A DNA stretch of 64,000 nucleotides from Streptomyces griseiscabiei (GCF_020010925.1 NZ_JAGJBZ010000003.1:620001-684000), one strand, 5' to 3'; positions 1-9,223 are shown, counted from the stretch's first letter. Translations and numbers: made by a program. Notes: generated by a model from the letters alone, not told the origin.

Positions 1-489
1 GAGGACGACGCGGCGGGGAAGTCCGTGGCGGTCCGCGGGCATGAGCGCGCGACCGCCGATTCCGCGCCGGCCCGGTCGACCGGGGTGGGCGAGCTGACGA
101 GAGTGGAGCCGTCCGGGCGGGTGGGCCAGGTGCGGCAGGCGGAGCAGGAGGCCCCGGCCGCGCTGCCCGCGCTGCCGTCGGCCGGTCACTTCACGGTGCC
201 CACCGCCGTGGCCGTCATGCCGGCCGCGCCGCAGCGACGGGTGGCCGTGGAGGGCGGGTTCGACTTCTTCGGTACGCAGAAGGGCGCGGACGCCCTGGAG
301 GCCGTGCAGAACGAGGACCTCGCCGACGTGGTCGGCCAGGAAGCCCTCGCACTCCACAAGGCCGAGTCCGAGGCCCGGTTCAAGCCCGCCGACGAAGCGT
401 CCCGGGGCATCGGCCAGGTCATCGACCTCACGGCCCACGACGAGACGGAACAGATCAACGTGGAGAGCCTGCGCACGGCGGCGTCCTAG
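1..489 (+). CDS. Unknown protein, C-terminal part only
   Basis: The frame is open through the left edge, so at least 162 codons of a gene starting outside are present; it ends at TAG. The visible part has an Ala/Pro-rich middle, a short Gly/Phe motif (GGFDFFGTQKGADAL) and an acidic, probably helical tail ending VESLRTAAS. No family is recognised. A GTG at 25 could serve as an internal start giving 154 aa, but nothing resembling a ribosome-binding site precedes it, so a truncated view of a longer gene is more likely. Codon bias fits a real gene. Confidence 0.5.
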   Translation, partial: EDDAAGKSVAVRGHERATADSAPARSTGVGELTRVEPSGRVGQVRQAEQEAPAALPALPSAGHFTVPTAVAVMPAAPQRRVAVEGGFDFFGTQKGADALEAVQNEDLADVVGQEALALHKAESEARFKPADEASRGIGQVIDLTAHDETEQINVESLRTAAS

Positions 490-1056
490 ACCGCCTCGCT
501 GCGGCCCACCCCCACCCCCCCTGCGGGCAATCGTGCCGCTGGGGCGGCACGGGTGGGCAGGCACCCGGCAAGCGCCGGCAAGCGAAGCCACCCCGCGCCC
601 GGCCGAAGCCGCCGGGCGCCCTGCCCAGGCACGGGATGCCCACCCCCGGGCAGCCGCCGCCGGGCACCCGCACGGCAGGGGCCGCCTGCCCCTTCAAGCC
701 GCCGGGTGCCTGTCCGGCTCCGGGGTGCCGCCCCAGCGAGCCCCGGGCACTCACCATGGCCGTGGGGTGCCGCCCCAGCGAGCCCCGGGCACTCACCATG
801 GCCGTGGGGTGCCGCCCCATCGAGGGCCGGGTGCCTGCCCACCCCCGGGGGCCGTCTGCCCCTTCAAGCCGCCGGGTGCCTGTCCGGCTCCGGGGTGCCG
901 CCCCAGCGAGCCCCGGGCACTCACCATGGCCGTGGGGTGCCGCCCCATCGAGGGCCGGGTGCCTGCCCACCCCCGGGGGCCGTCTGCCCCATCAAGCCGC
1001 CGCGTGCCCGCGCAACCCCGGGGTGCCCCCAACCACCCTCCGGGCCCGGTCCCCGG
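490..1056. repeat. Gene-free spacer filled with nested direct repeats
   Basis: A 42-bp unit starting GGGGTGCCGCCCCAGCGAG occurs at 722 and 764, degenerates at 806, and recurs at 892. The larger block beginning GCCGYCTGCCCC at 681 restarts at 851 (170 bp later) and again at about 979 (128 bp later; this copy lacks one 42-bp unit). The lengths 170 and 128 are not multiples of three, and the open frames here are Pro/Arg/Gly-rich and present on both strands, so the repeats are probably non-coding. The convergent genes on either side end at 489 and 1057. Confidence 0.75.
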
Positions 1057-2475
1057 CTAGGCCATCCACCGGTCCGGCAGCGCCTCCCGCCGCCCCGTTC
1101 GTGACCGCTCCGCCTGTGCCCGCAGCAGTTCCGCCGCCTCCCCGGCGTCCCGCAGGCGCGCGGTCACCGTCTTGTTGGCGCCGGTGTCGACGCGTACGTC
1201 GGCGAGCCCCTTGTACCGTGCCCAGGGCCCCTGGGACAGCCGTACGCTCTGCACCTTCGCGTGCGGCACGAGGTCGAGCCGGCGCCGCAGCAGCCCGTGC
1301 CGCGCCGCGAACACCGCGTCGTCGACGGCGAGCCCGTACCCCCGCCACCACAACGGCACGCACCACCGCGCACGCCCCGGCGGCCGGACGAGCGCCGCCG
1401 TGTCCGGTACGGCCACCCCCGGCAGCACCCGCGCGATCACCGACTCGGCCACCTCACGCGGCGCGACCGGTACGAGGACGGAGTTCGAGGAGCCGGCCAC
1501 GTCCAGCTCGACCCGGACCCACCCGCGGCGCCGCCACAGCAGCGGTTCGACGAGGCGTACGGTCTGCACCCGGCCGGGCGGGACCGTCTCGTGGGCCCGG
1601 TCGAGGAGCCCGTGGTCGATGCGGAGCCCGTCGGGGGAGTCGCCGACCGTCCAGTCGTACTCGCCGACGAACCGCCCCACACTGCTCGCCCCGGCCGCAC
1701 CCAGCAGCGGCAGCGCCGTCGCGAGGACGGTCCACACGCTCTCCGTGGCGAACCACAGCAGGGACGGCACGACGACCGCGGCCACCAGGGTCGCCCAGGT
1801 GGCGCCGGTCAGGACCAGGGACATGGCCAGCACGCCCGCCGGGACCTTCAGCAGCTGCCGTACCGGCGCCTCCCCGACCTCGTGCGCGGTGTCGGGCGCG
1901 AAACCGGCCGCGCGGGCGAGGAGTTCGGCCCGCAGCGCGCCGGCGTGCGCCTCGCCGAGATAGGCCAGCTCGTCCTTCTTGTCGGTGCCGACGACGTCGA
2001 GCTTGAGTTTGGCGACGCCCGCGATCCGGGCCAGCAGCGGACGGGTGACGTCGATGGCCTGAATGCGTTCCAGCCGGATGTGGGCGGTGCGGCGGAACAC
2101 CAGGCCTGTACGGATGCGCAGTTCGCTGTCGGTCACCGCGAAGTGGGTGAACCACCAGGTCAGGAAGCCGTACAGGGCGGCGGCCGGGACGAACACCGCG
2201 AGCGCGATCAGCAGGGTCGACGTGTCGAGCCGCATCAGCTGCCGCTGGGCCCCGTCCGGATCGTGCACCCCCCAGCCGATCAGCACCGCCACCGGCGCCC
2301 AGGCCCGCCGCAGCGGTGTCACCGGATGCAGCCGATGCTCGACGACCGGCCGCTGGGCCGCCCCACCCGCGCCCGCCGCCTCCAGTTCCACGGTCCCTCC
2401 GCCCGACGGCTCGGCCCCGCCCGAGCCGTCCGCGTCCCGCACCGCGTCGTCCGCGTCCCGTGCCGGCACCGTCAC
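1057..2475 (-). CDS. PH-domain membrane protein, YdbT-like
   Basis: A 472-aa multi-spanning protein with three bacterial PH (bPH2, YdbS/YdbT) modules separated by membrane segments. Hydrophobic spans are near residues 58-70, 86-108 and 200-260. PH modules are near 110-180 ([18 protein letters not shown]), 270-325 ([10 protein letters not shown]) and 385-435 ([19 protein letters not shown]). The repeated pattern of a strand, 'GLLxRR' and 'xxVQxVRL' marks the family. The start is the GTG that overlaps the TGA of the upstream gene as GTGA, implying translational coupling. The pairing of a short and a long PH protein is the same as Bacillus ydbS-ydbT, whose role is poorly defined; a membrane or envelope-resistance role is inference. 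Confidence 0.85.
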   Translation of the reverse strand: MTVPARDADDAVRDADGSGGAEPSGGGTVELEAAGAGGAAQRPVVEHRLHPVTPLRRAWAPVAVLIGWGVHDPDGAQRQLMRLDTSTLLIALAVFVPAAALYGFLTWWFTHFAVTDSELRIRTGLVFRRTAHIRLERIQAIDVTRPLLARIAGVAKLKLDVVGTDKKDELAYLGEAHAGALRAELLARAAGFAPDTAHEVGEAPVRQLLKVPAGVLAMSLVLTGATWATLVAAVVVPSLLWFATESVWTVLATALPLLGAAGASSVGRFVGEYDWTVGDSPDGLRIDHGLLDRAHETVPPGRVQTVRLVEPLLWRRRGWVRVELDVAGSSNSVLVPVAPREVAESVIARVLPGVAVPDTAALVRPPGRARWCVPLWWRGYGLAVDDAVFAARHGLLRRRLDLVPHAKVQSVRLSQGPWARYKGLADVRVDTGANKTVTARLRDAGEAAELLRAQAERSRTGRREALPDRWMA

Positions 2476-2999
2476 AGCCCCGCCGATCGGGCCTCGCCCA
2501 GCTGGGTGAGCCGATCGCGCAGCCGCTCGGCCTCGGCCGGGTCCAGGCCCGGAATGCGGGCGTCCGTGGCGGCGGCGGCCGTGTGGAGCTGCACGCTCGC
2601 CAGGTGGAAGTGCCGCTCGACGGGCCCCGAGGTCACCTCGACCAACTGCATGCGCCCGTACGGCACCACGGTCTCCTCCCGCCAGAGCACACCCCGGCTG
2701 ATCAGCAGGTCGTCGGCCCGTTCGGCGTACCGCCACGACCGCCAGTTGCGGCCCAGCATCGGCCAGCCCCACAGCAGCAGGGCCAGCGGCAGCAGCGCGA
2801 ACGCCGCCCAGGGCGGGCCCGCGAGCCAGCCGAGCAGGACGCCCGTACCGATGGTGATCGGCCCCAGCCACACCACCAGCAACAGCCGCCTCATCCGCAG
2901 CAGGCCGGGCGGCAGTCCCGTCCAGACCGGCTCGTCCTGTGCCCGTGCGCCGCCGTCGTCGTCCAAGGTCCCCAAGCTCCCCAAGCTCCCCGTCTCCAT
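2472..2999 (-). CDS. Small PH-domain membrane protein, YdbS-like
   Basis: A 175-aa protein: an acidic N-terminus of about 35 residues, two membrane helices near 37-80 ([20 protein letters not shown] and the following Ala/Leu-rich span), then one bPH2 domain ([27 protein letters not shown]). Length and layout match YdbS-type proteins. It is the first gene of a two-gene unit; its TGA overlaps the GTG of the long PH protein. Its ATG lies 6 nt after a TACGCT hexamer on the minus strand (3006-3011), so the mRNA is probably leaderless. It is divergent from the nuoD-like gene with only about 31 bp between starts. Confidence 0.85.
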   Translation of the reverse strand: METGSLGSLGTLDDDGGARAQDEPVWTGLPPGLLRMRRLLLVVWLGPITIGTGVLLGWLAGPPWAAFALLPLALLLWGWPMLGRNWRSWRYAERADDLLISRGVLWREETVVPYGRMQLVEVTSGPVERHFHLASVQLHTAAAATDARIPGLDPAEAERLRDRLTQLGEARSAGL

Positions 3000-3005
3000 T
3001 CAGCC

Positions 3006-3011
3006 AGCGTA
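3006..3011 (-). promoter_or_regulatory. -10 element TACGCT, leaderless start
   Basis: TACGCT on the minus strand ends 6 nt before the ATG of the small PH protein. The spacing predicts transcription starting at the start codon. No -35 is evident. Confidence 0.5.
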
Positions 3012-3030
3012 CGTAGGACAGACTGTGTTC

Positions 3031-4209
3031 ATGACTCCCCCGACGGAGACCCCGCAGACCCCGCGGACCCGCGAGACGACGGTCGGTGTCGGCGGTGCCG
3101 CCGAGAGCACGGACATGGTGCTCAACATCGGCCCGCAGCACCCGTCCACCCACGGTGTGCTGCGGTTGCGGCTCGTCCTCGACGGCGAGCGGATCCAGCA
3201 CGCCGAACCGGTCATCGGCTATATGCACCGGGGCGCGGAGAAGCTCTTCGAGGCGCGCGACTACCGCCAGATCATCATGCTCGCCAACCGCCACGACTGG
3301 CTCTCGGCCTTCTCCAACGAACTCGGCGTCGTCCTCGGCGTCGAACGCATGCTCGGCATGGAAGTGCCCGAGCGCGCGGTCTGGATGCGTACGCTCCTCG
3401 CCGAGCTGAACCGCGTCCTGAACCATCTGATGTTCCTCGGTTCGTACCCGCTGGAGCTGGGCGGCATCACCCCGGTCTTCTACGCGTTCCGGGAGCGCGA
3501 GGAGCTCCAGAACGTCATGGAGGAGATCTCCGGCGGCCGGATGCACTACATGTTCAACCGGGTCGGCGGCCTCAAGGAGGACCTGCCGGCGGGCTGGGCC
3601 GCCCGCGCGCGCGGCGCCGTCACGGACGTCCGTTCCCGCATGGGCGTCTTCGACGACCTGGTCCTCGGCAACGAGATCTTCCGGGGCCGCACCCGTGACG
3701 TGGGCGTCCTCTCCCCGGAGGCGGTGCACGCGTACGGCGTCAGCGGCCCCATCGCCCGTGCCTCCGGGGTCGACTTCGACCTGCGGCGCGACGAGCCGTA
3801 CCTGGCGTACGGCGAACTCCAGGACGTCCTGAAGGTCGTCACCCGCGACGAGGGCGACTGCCTCGCCCGTTTCGAGTGCCTCCTGGAGCAGACCCACAAC
3901 TCCCTCGCGCTCGCCGACGCCTGCCTCGACCGCCTCGCCGAGCTGCCGCCCGGCCCGGTCAACCAGCGCCTGCCGAAGGTCCTCAAGGCCCCCGAGGGCC
4001 ACACCTACGCCTGGACCGAGAACCCCCTCGGCATCAACGGCTACTACCTGGTCAGCAAGGGCGAGAAGACCCCGTACCGGCTGAAGCTCCGCTCCGCCTC
4101 GTACAACAACATCCAGGCCCTCACCGAACTGCTGCCGGGGACCCTGGTGGCCGACATGGTGGCGATCCTGGGCTCGCTGTTCTTCGTGGTGGGGGACATC
4201 GACAAGTAG
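3031..4209 (+). CDS. nuoD: NADH-quinone oxidoreductase subunit D paralogue (NuoD2)
   Basis: Full-length (392 aa) homologue of the 49-kDa/NuoD subunit, which in complex I forms the quinone site beside cluster N2. Visible family motifs: [16 protein letters not shown] (residues 31-46), [10 protein letters not shown] (63-72), ELNRVLNHL, the [13 protein letters not shown] block, and a conserved C-terminus ending FVVGDIDK. It stands alone, with no other nuo gene in view, so it is an orphan paralogue rather than part of the main nuo operon. ATG 3031 is chosen; an in-frame GTG at 3025 sits at better spacing (6 nt) from AGGA at 3015 and is a real alternative. It converges on a MidA-type methyltransferase with 4 bp between stop codons. 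Whether it joins a complex I or a hydrogenase-like complex cannot be told. Confidence 0.93.
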   Translation: MTPPTETPQTPRTRETTVGVGGAAESTDMVLNIGPQHPSTHGVLRLRLVLDGERIQHAEPVIGYMHRGAEKLFEARDYRQIIMLANRHDWLSAFSNELGVVLGVERMLGMEVPERAVWMRTLLAELNRVLNHLMFLGSYPLELGGITPVFYAFREREELQNVMEEISGGRMHYMFNRVGGLKEDLPAGWAARARGAVTDVRSRMGVFDDLVLGNEIFRGRTRDVGVLSPEAVHAYGVSGPIARASGVDFDLRRDEPYLAYGELQDVLKVVTRDEGDCLARFECLLEQTHNSLALADACLDRLAELPPGPVNQRLPKVLKAPEGHTYAWTENPLGINGYYLVSKGEKTPYRLKLRSASYNNIQALTELLPGTLVADMVAILGSLFFVVGDIDK

Positions 4210-4213
4210 GGCG

Positions 4214-5206
4214 TCACCGGTCCTGGCCCAGCGGGTCCGCGATCCCCACCGGCCGCACCAGCCAGCCGAAGTCGCCCAGGCCGCCCGCCGCGGTCAGCTC
4301 GGCGGCCTCGCCCGCGCCCGCGAGGGCCCGTACGTACGCCGCCGGGTCGGTGGTCGCCAGGCTGAGCGGCGGGCGGCCCGCGGTGACCCCCAGGGCGCGC
4401 AGGGCCTCCCGCTGGGTGAGCAGCCGGGCCCCGGGCAACGCGCACGCGTCCAGCGCCACATGGGCCGTGATGTCGCACGACCCGTCCGGGACCGGCGCGG
4501 TCTGCCGCCCCTCCCGGAACCCGGTGAGCGTCCCGAAGGGCGGCCGGGCGCCCGCGAGGTGCGCGTAGTCGACCGCCACCGCGAGCCCCCGCTCGACCCC
4601 CGCCACGGCGGCGGCCCACGCCCGGTCCCTGGGCAGCCCCACCTCGGCCCGCAGCCCCTCCTTTGGGGCCAGCGGCCACCACCGGCCGAGCCACGCGGCC
4701 TCCGCCCCGCCGACGGGCTCCCCGAGCGACTCGCTCCCGTCCTCCCGTACGAGGACCAGCCGGGCCACGCCCGCCGCGTCCACCTCCACGACGTCCACGG
4801 GTACGTTGTCCAGCCACTCGTTGGCGAACAGCAGCCCCGCGACCCCCTTCGGCGGCTCGGCCGTCCACTCGATGCGGTGATCGAGACCGGGGGGCCGCCC
4901 GGCCAGTTCGACGGCGTACGCGCGCGTGCGGGACGCGACCTCGGCGGGGAGCGCGTCCAGCACCCCGCTCACCAGCTCCCCGTGCCCGGCCGCCATGTCC
5001 ACGAACCCCAGCTCCCCGGGCCGCCCCAGCGCCTCGTCGACCCGGCACAGCAGCCGGGCCACGGCGGAGGCGAACAGCGCGGACGCGTGGACGGAGGTGC
5101 GGAAATGCGCGGCGGGCCCCTCCGGTCGCCGGTAGAAGCCCGCGGGCCCGTAGAGCGCCTCCTCGGCCGCCGCGCGCCAGGGCCGGGCACGTTCAGGTTC
5201 CGTCAC
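4214..5206 (-). CDS. SAM-dependent methyltransferase, MidA/NDUFAF7 type
   Basis: A 330-aa class I methyltransferase resembling the COG1565 (MidA/NDUFAF7) family. Supporting blocks: [16 protein letters not shown] near residues 23-38, corresponding to the family's GYY...DFxTS signature; the SAM-binding loop [11 protein letters not shown] near 68-78; and [14 protein letters not shown] near 130-143, equivalent to the family's NExxDALPV segment. Mitochondrial NDUFAF7 dimethylates an arginine of the NuoD homologue NDUFS2, and here the gene sits tail-to-tail with a nuoD paralogue, so a protein-arginine methyltransferase acting on NuoD is the leading hypothesis. The GTG start lies 6 nt after TAGCCT (5213-5218, minus strand), suggesting a leaderless mRNA. 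The family assignment comes from motifs only. Confidence 0.75.
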   Translation of the reverse strand: MTEPERARPWRAAAEEALYGPAGFYRRPEGPAAHFRTSVHASALFASAVARLLCRVDEALGRPGELGFVDMAAGHGELVSGVLDALPAEVASRTRAYAVELAGRPPGLDHRIEWTAEPPKGVAGLLFANEWLDNVPVDVVEVDAAGVARLVLVREDGSESLGEPVGGAEAAWLGRWWPLAPKEGLRAEVGLPRDRAWAAAVAGVERGLAVAVDYAHLAGARPPFGTLTGFREGRQTAPVPDGSCDITAHVALDACALPGARLLTQREALRALGVTAGRPPLSLATTDPAAYVRALAGAGEAAELTAAGGLGDFGWLVRPVGIADPLGQDR

Positions 5207-5212
5207 AGCGCC

Positions 5213-5218
5213 AGGCTA
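5213..5218 (-). promoter_or_regulatory. -10 element TAGCCT, leaderless start
   Basis: TAGCCT on the minus strand ends 6 nt before the GTG of the MidA-type gene. The same hexamer followed by GGCGC also precedes the trpS leader peptide at 57852-57857. Confidence 0.5.
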
Positions 5219-5311
5219 AGCGGAACGGCTAACGCGGCCTCCACCTTGGGGAGTACATGCCCCCGTCACGGATCGACCCTCCGGTTGACCCCGGCACACC
5301 GCCCCCTTCCC

Positions 5312-5317
5312 TACGCT
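5312..5317 (+). promoter_or_regulatory. -10 element TACGCT, leaderless start
   Basis: TACGCT ends 7 nt before the GTG of the histidine kinase. TTGACC at 5285-5290 is a possible -35 but the 21-bp spacer is long. Confidence 0.5.
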
Positions 5318-5324
5318 GGGTTAC

Positions 5325-6527
5325 GTGCAGCGCCTCTATGACTTCCTCCGCCGGCATCCGACCTGGGTCGACAGCTTCTGGGCCGTCGTCCTGCTCGTGA
5401 TGACCCTGGCGGGCGGAGCGATCGACTCCGACTACGCCAGAGACATGAACGAGACCGTGTTCGTGGTGATCTCGCTCGCCCTCTGCCTGTCGATCGCCCT
5501 GCGGCGCCGCATGCCCGAGAAGATGCTGATGCTGGCCGCCGCGGCGGGCATCGCGCAGCTGATCCTGGACGTGCCGAGAATCCCGGCCGACTTCGCGATG
5601 CTCGTGGTCATCTACACGGTCGCGGCGAGCGGCGCCCGCTGGGCCTCCTGGTTCGCGCTCGGCGGCGGCCTCTGCGCGGCGTCGCTCGGGCAGCTGCGCT
5701 GGACCGAGGACCAGCTGGGCATCATGGGCAACGCGGTGCTCGCGGTGTTCCTGACCGTGCCGTTCGCCCTGGCCTGGGTGCTGGGCGACTCGCTGCGCAC
5801 CCGCCGCGCGTACTTCGCGCAGCTGGAGGAGCGCAACGCCCGGCTGGAGAAGGAGCGCGAGGCGCAGGCCAAGGTCGCGGTCGCCGCCGAGCGCGCCCGC
5901 ATCGCCCGGGAGCTGCACGACGTCGTCGCGCACAACGTCTCCGTCATGGTCGTCCAGGCCGACGGCGCCGCGTACGTCCTCGACGCCGCCCCCGACCAGG
6001 CGAAGAAGGCCCTGGAGACGATCTCCTCCACCGGCCGCCAGGCCCTCGCCGAGATGCGCCGGCTGCTCGGTGTGCTGCGCACCGGGGAGCACAAGGAGGT
6101 CGGCGAGTACGTCCCGCAGCCCGATGTCGAACAGATCGACGACCTCGTCGAGCAGTGCCGGGTCGCCGGGCTGCCCGTGGACTTCAAGATCGAGGGCACC
6201 CCGCGCCCGCTGCCCAGCGGTGTGGAGCTGACGGCGTACCGCATCGTCCAGGAGGCCCTCACCAACACCCGTAAGCACGGCGGCCCGAACACCGGGGCGA
6301 GCGTGCGGCTGGTCTACTTCGACGACGGCCTCGGTCTGCTCGTGGAGGACGACGGCAAGGGCGCGCCCCACGAGCTGTACGAGGAGGGCGGCGCCGACGG
6401 TCAGGGGCACGGGCTGATCGGGATGCGGGAGCGCGTCGGTATGGTCGGCGGCACGCTGGACGCGGGTCCCCGCCCCGGCGGCGGCTTCCGGATCAGCGCC
6501 CTGCTGCCCCTGAAGCCCGCACACTGA
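5325..6527 (+). CDS. Sensor histidine kinase, NarL-type (HisKA_3)
   Basis: A 400-aa membrane histidine kinase. The N-terminal half carries about five hydrophobic segments (residues 15-165) with almost no extracytoplasmic loop, so it probably senses within or near the membrane. A coiled-coil linker (QLEERNARLEKEREAQAKV) leads to the HisKA_3 dimerisation helix with the phospho-acceptor His in ARELHDVVAHNVSVMV, followed by the ATPase domain with the N-box (NTRKHGGP) and G-box (GQGHGLIGMRERV). It is followed 92 bp later by its likely partner response regulator. The short hydrophobic first residues and the GTG immediately downstream of a -10 element support this start. Confidence 0.92.
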   Translation: MQRLYDFLRRHPTWVDSFWAVVLLVMTLAGGAIDSDYARDMNETVFVVISLALCLSIALRRRMPEKMLMLAAAAGIAQLILDVPRIPADFAMLVVIYTVAASGARWASWFALGGGLCAASLGQLRWTEDQLGIMGNAVLAVFLTVPFALAWVLGDSLRTRRAYFAQLEERNARLEKEREAQAKVAVAAERARIARELHDVVAHNVSVMVVQADGAAYVLDAAPDQAKKALETISSTGRQALAEMRRLLGVLRTGEHKEVGEYVPQPDVEQIDDLVEQCRVAGLPVDFKIEGTPRPLPSGVELTAYRIVQEALTNTRKHGGPNTGASVRLVYFDDGLGLLVEDDGKGAPHELYEEGGADGQGHGLIGMRERVGMVGGTLDAGPRPGGGFRISALLPLKPAH

Positions 6528-6540
6528 CACGGTCATGCCA

Positions 6541-6596
6541 CTGGCTGACGCCTGTGGACGGCTGACAGCTGACGGCTGACAACTGACAGCCGTGGA
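6541..6596 (+). repeat. Short GCTGAC-type tandem repeat in the kinase-regulator gap
   Basis: The 92-bp gap contains repeated GCTGAC/ACTGAC hexamers (about five copies) and two copies of TGTGGACG/CGTGGACG. The SD AGAGGA precedes the regulator ATG at 6620. The repeats could form alternative hairpins, but no clear regulatory structure is seen. Confidence 0.5.
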
Positions 6597-6619
6597 CGAA
6601 GTAGACGGAAGAGGACCCG

Positions 6620-7291
6620 ATGGCGATCCGCGTGATGCTCGTCGACGACCAGGTGCTGCTGCGCACCGGGTTCCGGATGGTGCTGGCGGCCCAGCCGGAC
6701 ATGGAGGTCGTGGCGGAGGCGGGTGACGGCGTCGAGGCACTGCAGGTCGTCCGCGCGACCGAGGTGGACGTGGTCCTCATGGACGTCCGGATGCCGAAGC
6801 TGGACGGCGTCGAGGCCACCCGCCGCATCTGCGCCGACCCGAACCCGCCGAAGGTGCTCATCCTGACCACCTTCGACCTCGACGAGTACGCCTTCTCCGG
6901 GCTGAAGGCGGGCGCCTCCGGCTTCATGCTCAAGGACGTGCCGCCCGGCGAACTGCTGGCCGCCATCCGGGCCGTGCACAGCGGCGACGCCGTCGTCGCG
7001 CCCTCCACCACCCGGCGGCTGCTCGACCGGTTCGCGCCGATGCTCCCGAGCACCGGCACGGAACCCAAGCACAAGGAGCTGGAGCGCCTCACCGAGCGCG
7101 AACGCGAGGTCATGATCCTCGTCGCCCAGGGCCTGTCCAACGGCGAGATCGCCGCCCGCCTCGTCCTCTCCGAGGCCACGGTCAAGACCCACGTCGGCCG
7201 CATCCTCACCAAGCTGGGCCTCCGCGACCGCGTCCAGGTGGTCGTCCTGGCGTACGAGACGGGACTGGTGCGGGCGGGCGGGCACGGCTGA
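6620..7291 (+). CDS. Response regulator, NarL/LuxR family
   Basis: A 223-aa two-domain regulator. The receiver domain (residues 1-120) shows the acidic pair in VDDQ, the phospho-acceptor Asp in VVLMDVRMPKLDG, the Thr switch in ILTTFD and the Lys in FMLKD. The C-terminal LuxR-type HTH (about 150-215) starts LTEREREVMILVAQGLSNGEIA and continues SEATVKTHVGRILTKLGLRD. It is co-oriented with, and directly downstream of, a HisKA_3 kinase, the usual NarL-type pairing. An SD-like AGAGGA precedes the ATG. Target genes cannot be inferred; neither flanking gene is an obvious transporter. Confidence 0.94.
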   Translation: MAIRVMLVDDQVLLRTGFRMVLAAQPDMEVVAEAGDGVEALQVVRATEVDVVLMDVRMPKLDGVEATRRICADPNPPKVLILTTFDLDEYAFSGLKAGASGFMLKDVPPGELLAAIRAVHSGDAVVAPSTTRRLLDRFAPMLPSTGTEPKHKELERLTEREREVMILVAQGLSNGEIAARLVLSEATVKTHVGRILTKLGLRDRVQVVVLAYETGLVRAGGHG

Positions 7292-7356
7292 GGCCGGGCC
7301 TCGGGAGGTGCCGGGCCCCGGGGAAGGGCCCCCGCCCCGGAGCCCGAGCCGCCGCC

Positions 7357-8463
7357 CTACCTGAGCAACCCCTCCAGGAAGTCGCTGCCCAGGCGGGCCA
7401 CCGCCGTCACGTCCAGCTGGTGCAGCACGTACCGCCCGCGCCGACGCGTCGTCAGGAGGCCCGCCTTCTTGAGGACGGCCAGGTGGCGGGATATCTCCGG
7501 CGGCGTCACCCCGTGCATCCGGGCCAGCTCGCCCGTGGTGTACGCGCTGCGGGCGAGGTTGCGGCACAGGCGCATACGGGCGGGGTGGGAGAGGGCGGTC
7601 ATCCGCAGGGCGAGCTGCTCCACGGAGGGCGGGGCGGCGGGCTCGGCCGCGCTCACCGGGTACTGGATCACCGGCTGCCAGCCGAAGCGGTGCAGGACCG
7701 TGAGATGGGGCCGGCCGAGACTGGTCGGCACGAACAGCAGACCGCCGTCGCCGGTGTCGGTGCGGCTCTCGATCAGCTTGTCCACGGTGATCCGCCCCGC
7801 GCGCTCGTCGAGGGCCATCGAGGGGGACATGGCGGTCAGCGCCCCGGCCAGGCCCTTGTGCCGCAGCAGTTCGGTCTTGTGGCGGGCGTCCGCCGCGAGC
7901 TGGTGGCCGAGCCGGGACCAGGTCTCGGTGAAGAAGGCCTCACCGCAGTCCTCCAGGAACTGCCGCAGCCAGGCCCGCACCGCGGGCGGGTCCTCCAGCA
8001 GCCGCCGGGCGAACCGCACCTGGCGGGGTCCGCGCGCGGCGGCCAGCTCCAGGGCCTGGCGGCGGGTCTCCGGGTCGGACAGCGCGTTGCGCTCGCGCGA
8101 GTCGTGCCCCGGGGTGCAGACGAACTCCAGCCCGGCGTCGGCGAACTGTTCGTCGGTCAGCTTGTCCAGCAGGTCCAGGTCGTCGGCGAGCGTCGCGCCC
8201 GGGAGGGTGTCCCGGCCCGGGATCCCGGCGTACGGCATGAACAGGTCCGAGAACGTCGAACGCCACAGGAAGTCCGCCTCGCACATCCGGTCGGCGAGAT
8301 GCGGGTCGAGCCGTGCCGTCACCCCCGCCGCCCAGCCCCGCAGCCCCGGATGGTGACCGGGCTCGGACAGCACGTGCAGCGCCATGCCCAGCTCGGCCAG
8401 CGGCGAGGGCACGACGGCCACCCGCTCCCGCCGCAGCCCCCCGACACCGATCCGCACACTCAT
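7357..8463 (-). CDS. ArsR-type winged-helix regulator with large N-terminal domain
   Basis: A 368-aa protein. Residues about 290-365 form an ArsR-like winged helix (LALRMTALSHPARMRLCRNL, then TTGELARMHGVTPPEISRHL and VLKKAGLLTTRRRGRYVLHQLD). The N-terminal about 270 residues are a domain typical of Streptomyces ArsR-like proteins carrying DUF5937, of unknown ligand. No metal-binding Cys pattern of classical ArsR proteins is visible in the recognition helix. The ATG at 8463 is preceded by a GGGG run. It converges on the response regulator and lies next to a long repeat spacer. Its target is unknown; self-regulation is usual for the family. Confidence 0.85.
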   Translation of the reverse strand: MSVRIGVGGLRRERVAVVPSPLAELGMALHVLSEPGHHPGLRGWAAGVTARLDPHLADRMCEADFLWRSTFSDLFMPYAGIPGRDTLPGATLADDLDLLDKLTDEQFADAGLEFVCTPGHDSRERNALSDPETRRQALELAAARGPRQVRFARRLLEDPPAVRAWLRQFLEDCGEAFFTETWSRLGHQLAADARHKTELLRHKGLAGALTAMSPSMALDERAGRITVDKLIESRTDTGDGGLLFVPTSLGRPHLTVLHRFGWQPVIQYPVSAAEPAAPPSVEQLALRMTALSHPARMRLCRNLARSAYTTGELARMHGVTPPEISRHLAVLKKAGLLTTRRRGRYVLHQLDVTAVARLGSDFLEGLLR

Positions 8464-9223
8464 CCCCACATGGTGCACCCGACCACTGACAACGCCCCCT
8501 GCCAGGGCCCGACGGCGCTGACTACGGCCCGGACCCCGGGGGCGTGGCTTCCGGCTGGGCGCCCGGGCCGGGGCTGTGGCTTTCCGTGCGGGGCGCCGGG
8601 GGCTGTGGCTTCCGGCTGGCCGCCGGGACAAAGGCCTCTGCCGGGCCGCCGGGCTGTGGCTTGTGCCGGGGCTCCGGATCGTGGCTTCCGCCGGGGCTCC
8701 GGGCAGGGACTTCCGCCGGGACGTCGGGCCGCGATGTCCGTCCGGCGCTGTGGCCGTGGCCTCCGGAGGACTGTGGCTTTCCGCGCGGGCCGCCGGGACA
8801 GTGGCCTCTGCCGGGGCTCCGGGCAGGGACTTCCGCCGGGACGTCGGGCCGCGATGTCCGCCCGGTGCCGTGGCCGTGGCCTCCGGAGGACTGTGGCTTT
8901 CCGTGCGGGGCGCCGGGACAAAGGCTTCCGCCCGGCCGCCGGGCCGTGGCTTGTGCCGGGACTCCGGGCCGGGGCTTCCATCCGGACTCCGGGCCGTGAT
9001 GTCCGCCCGAACGCCGTGGCCGTGGCCCTGAGAGACCGTGGCCTTCCGCGCGGGGCTCCGGTGCCGCGGCTTCGCGCAGGCGCCCGGCGGATGCCGGCCC
9101 AGCCGTCGGGGCCTTGGCCTCAGCCCGGTTGCCGAAGGCCCCGGCGCCCGGCCGGTCGCCGGAGCGGTGGGCCGGGCGCCGGTCGTCGATGGCTCGCTCT
9201 TCCGCTCGGCGGCTCCTACTCGT
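8464..9223. repeat. Gene-free spacer with 120-bp tandem repeats
   Basis: A 120-bp unit is present at 8681-8800 and again at 8801-8920 with few changes (for example GTCCGTCCGGCG versus GTCCGCCCGGTG). Parts of it recur at 8571-8600 (CTGTGGCTTTCCGTGCGGGG) and after 8921. Although 120 is a multiple of three, open frames exist on both strands and are Arg/Pro/Gly-rich, without a start/SD signal; I treat the region as non-coding. It separates the ArsR-type gene from the end of the lyase gene. Confidence 0.75.

Noticed and set aside
636..2006. 456-codon plus-strand frame
   Set aside because: Arg/Pro/Ala-rich shadow of the repeat spacer and the PH gene; no start signal.
1057..4002. 981-codon minus-strand frame covering the PH genes and antisense to nuoD
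   Set aside because: Only its last 472 codons match a protein family; the rest is the antisense shadow of nuoD, common in GC-rich DNA.
8460..8981. 173-codon minus-strand frame with 40-residue repeats
   Set aside because: Created by the 120-bp DNA repeats; similar frames exist on the plus strand, and no SD or promoter is visible.
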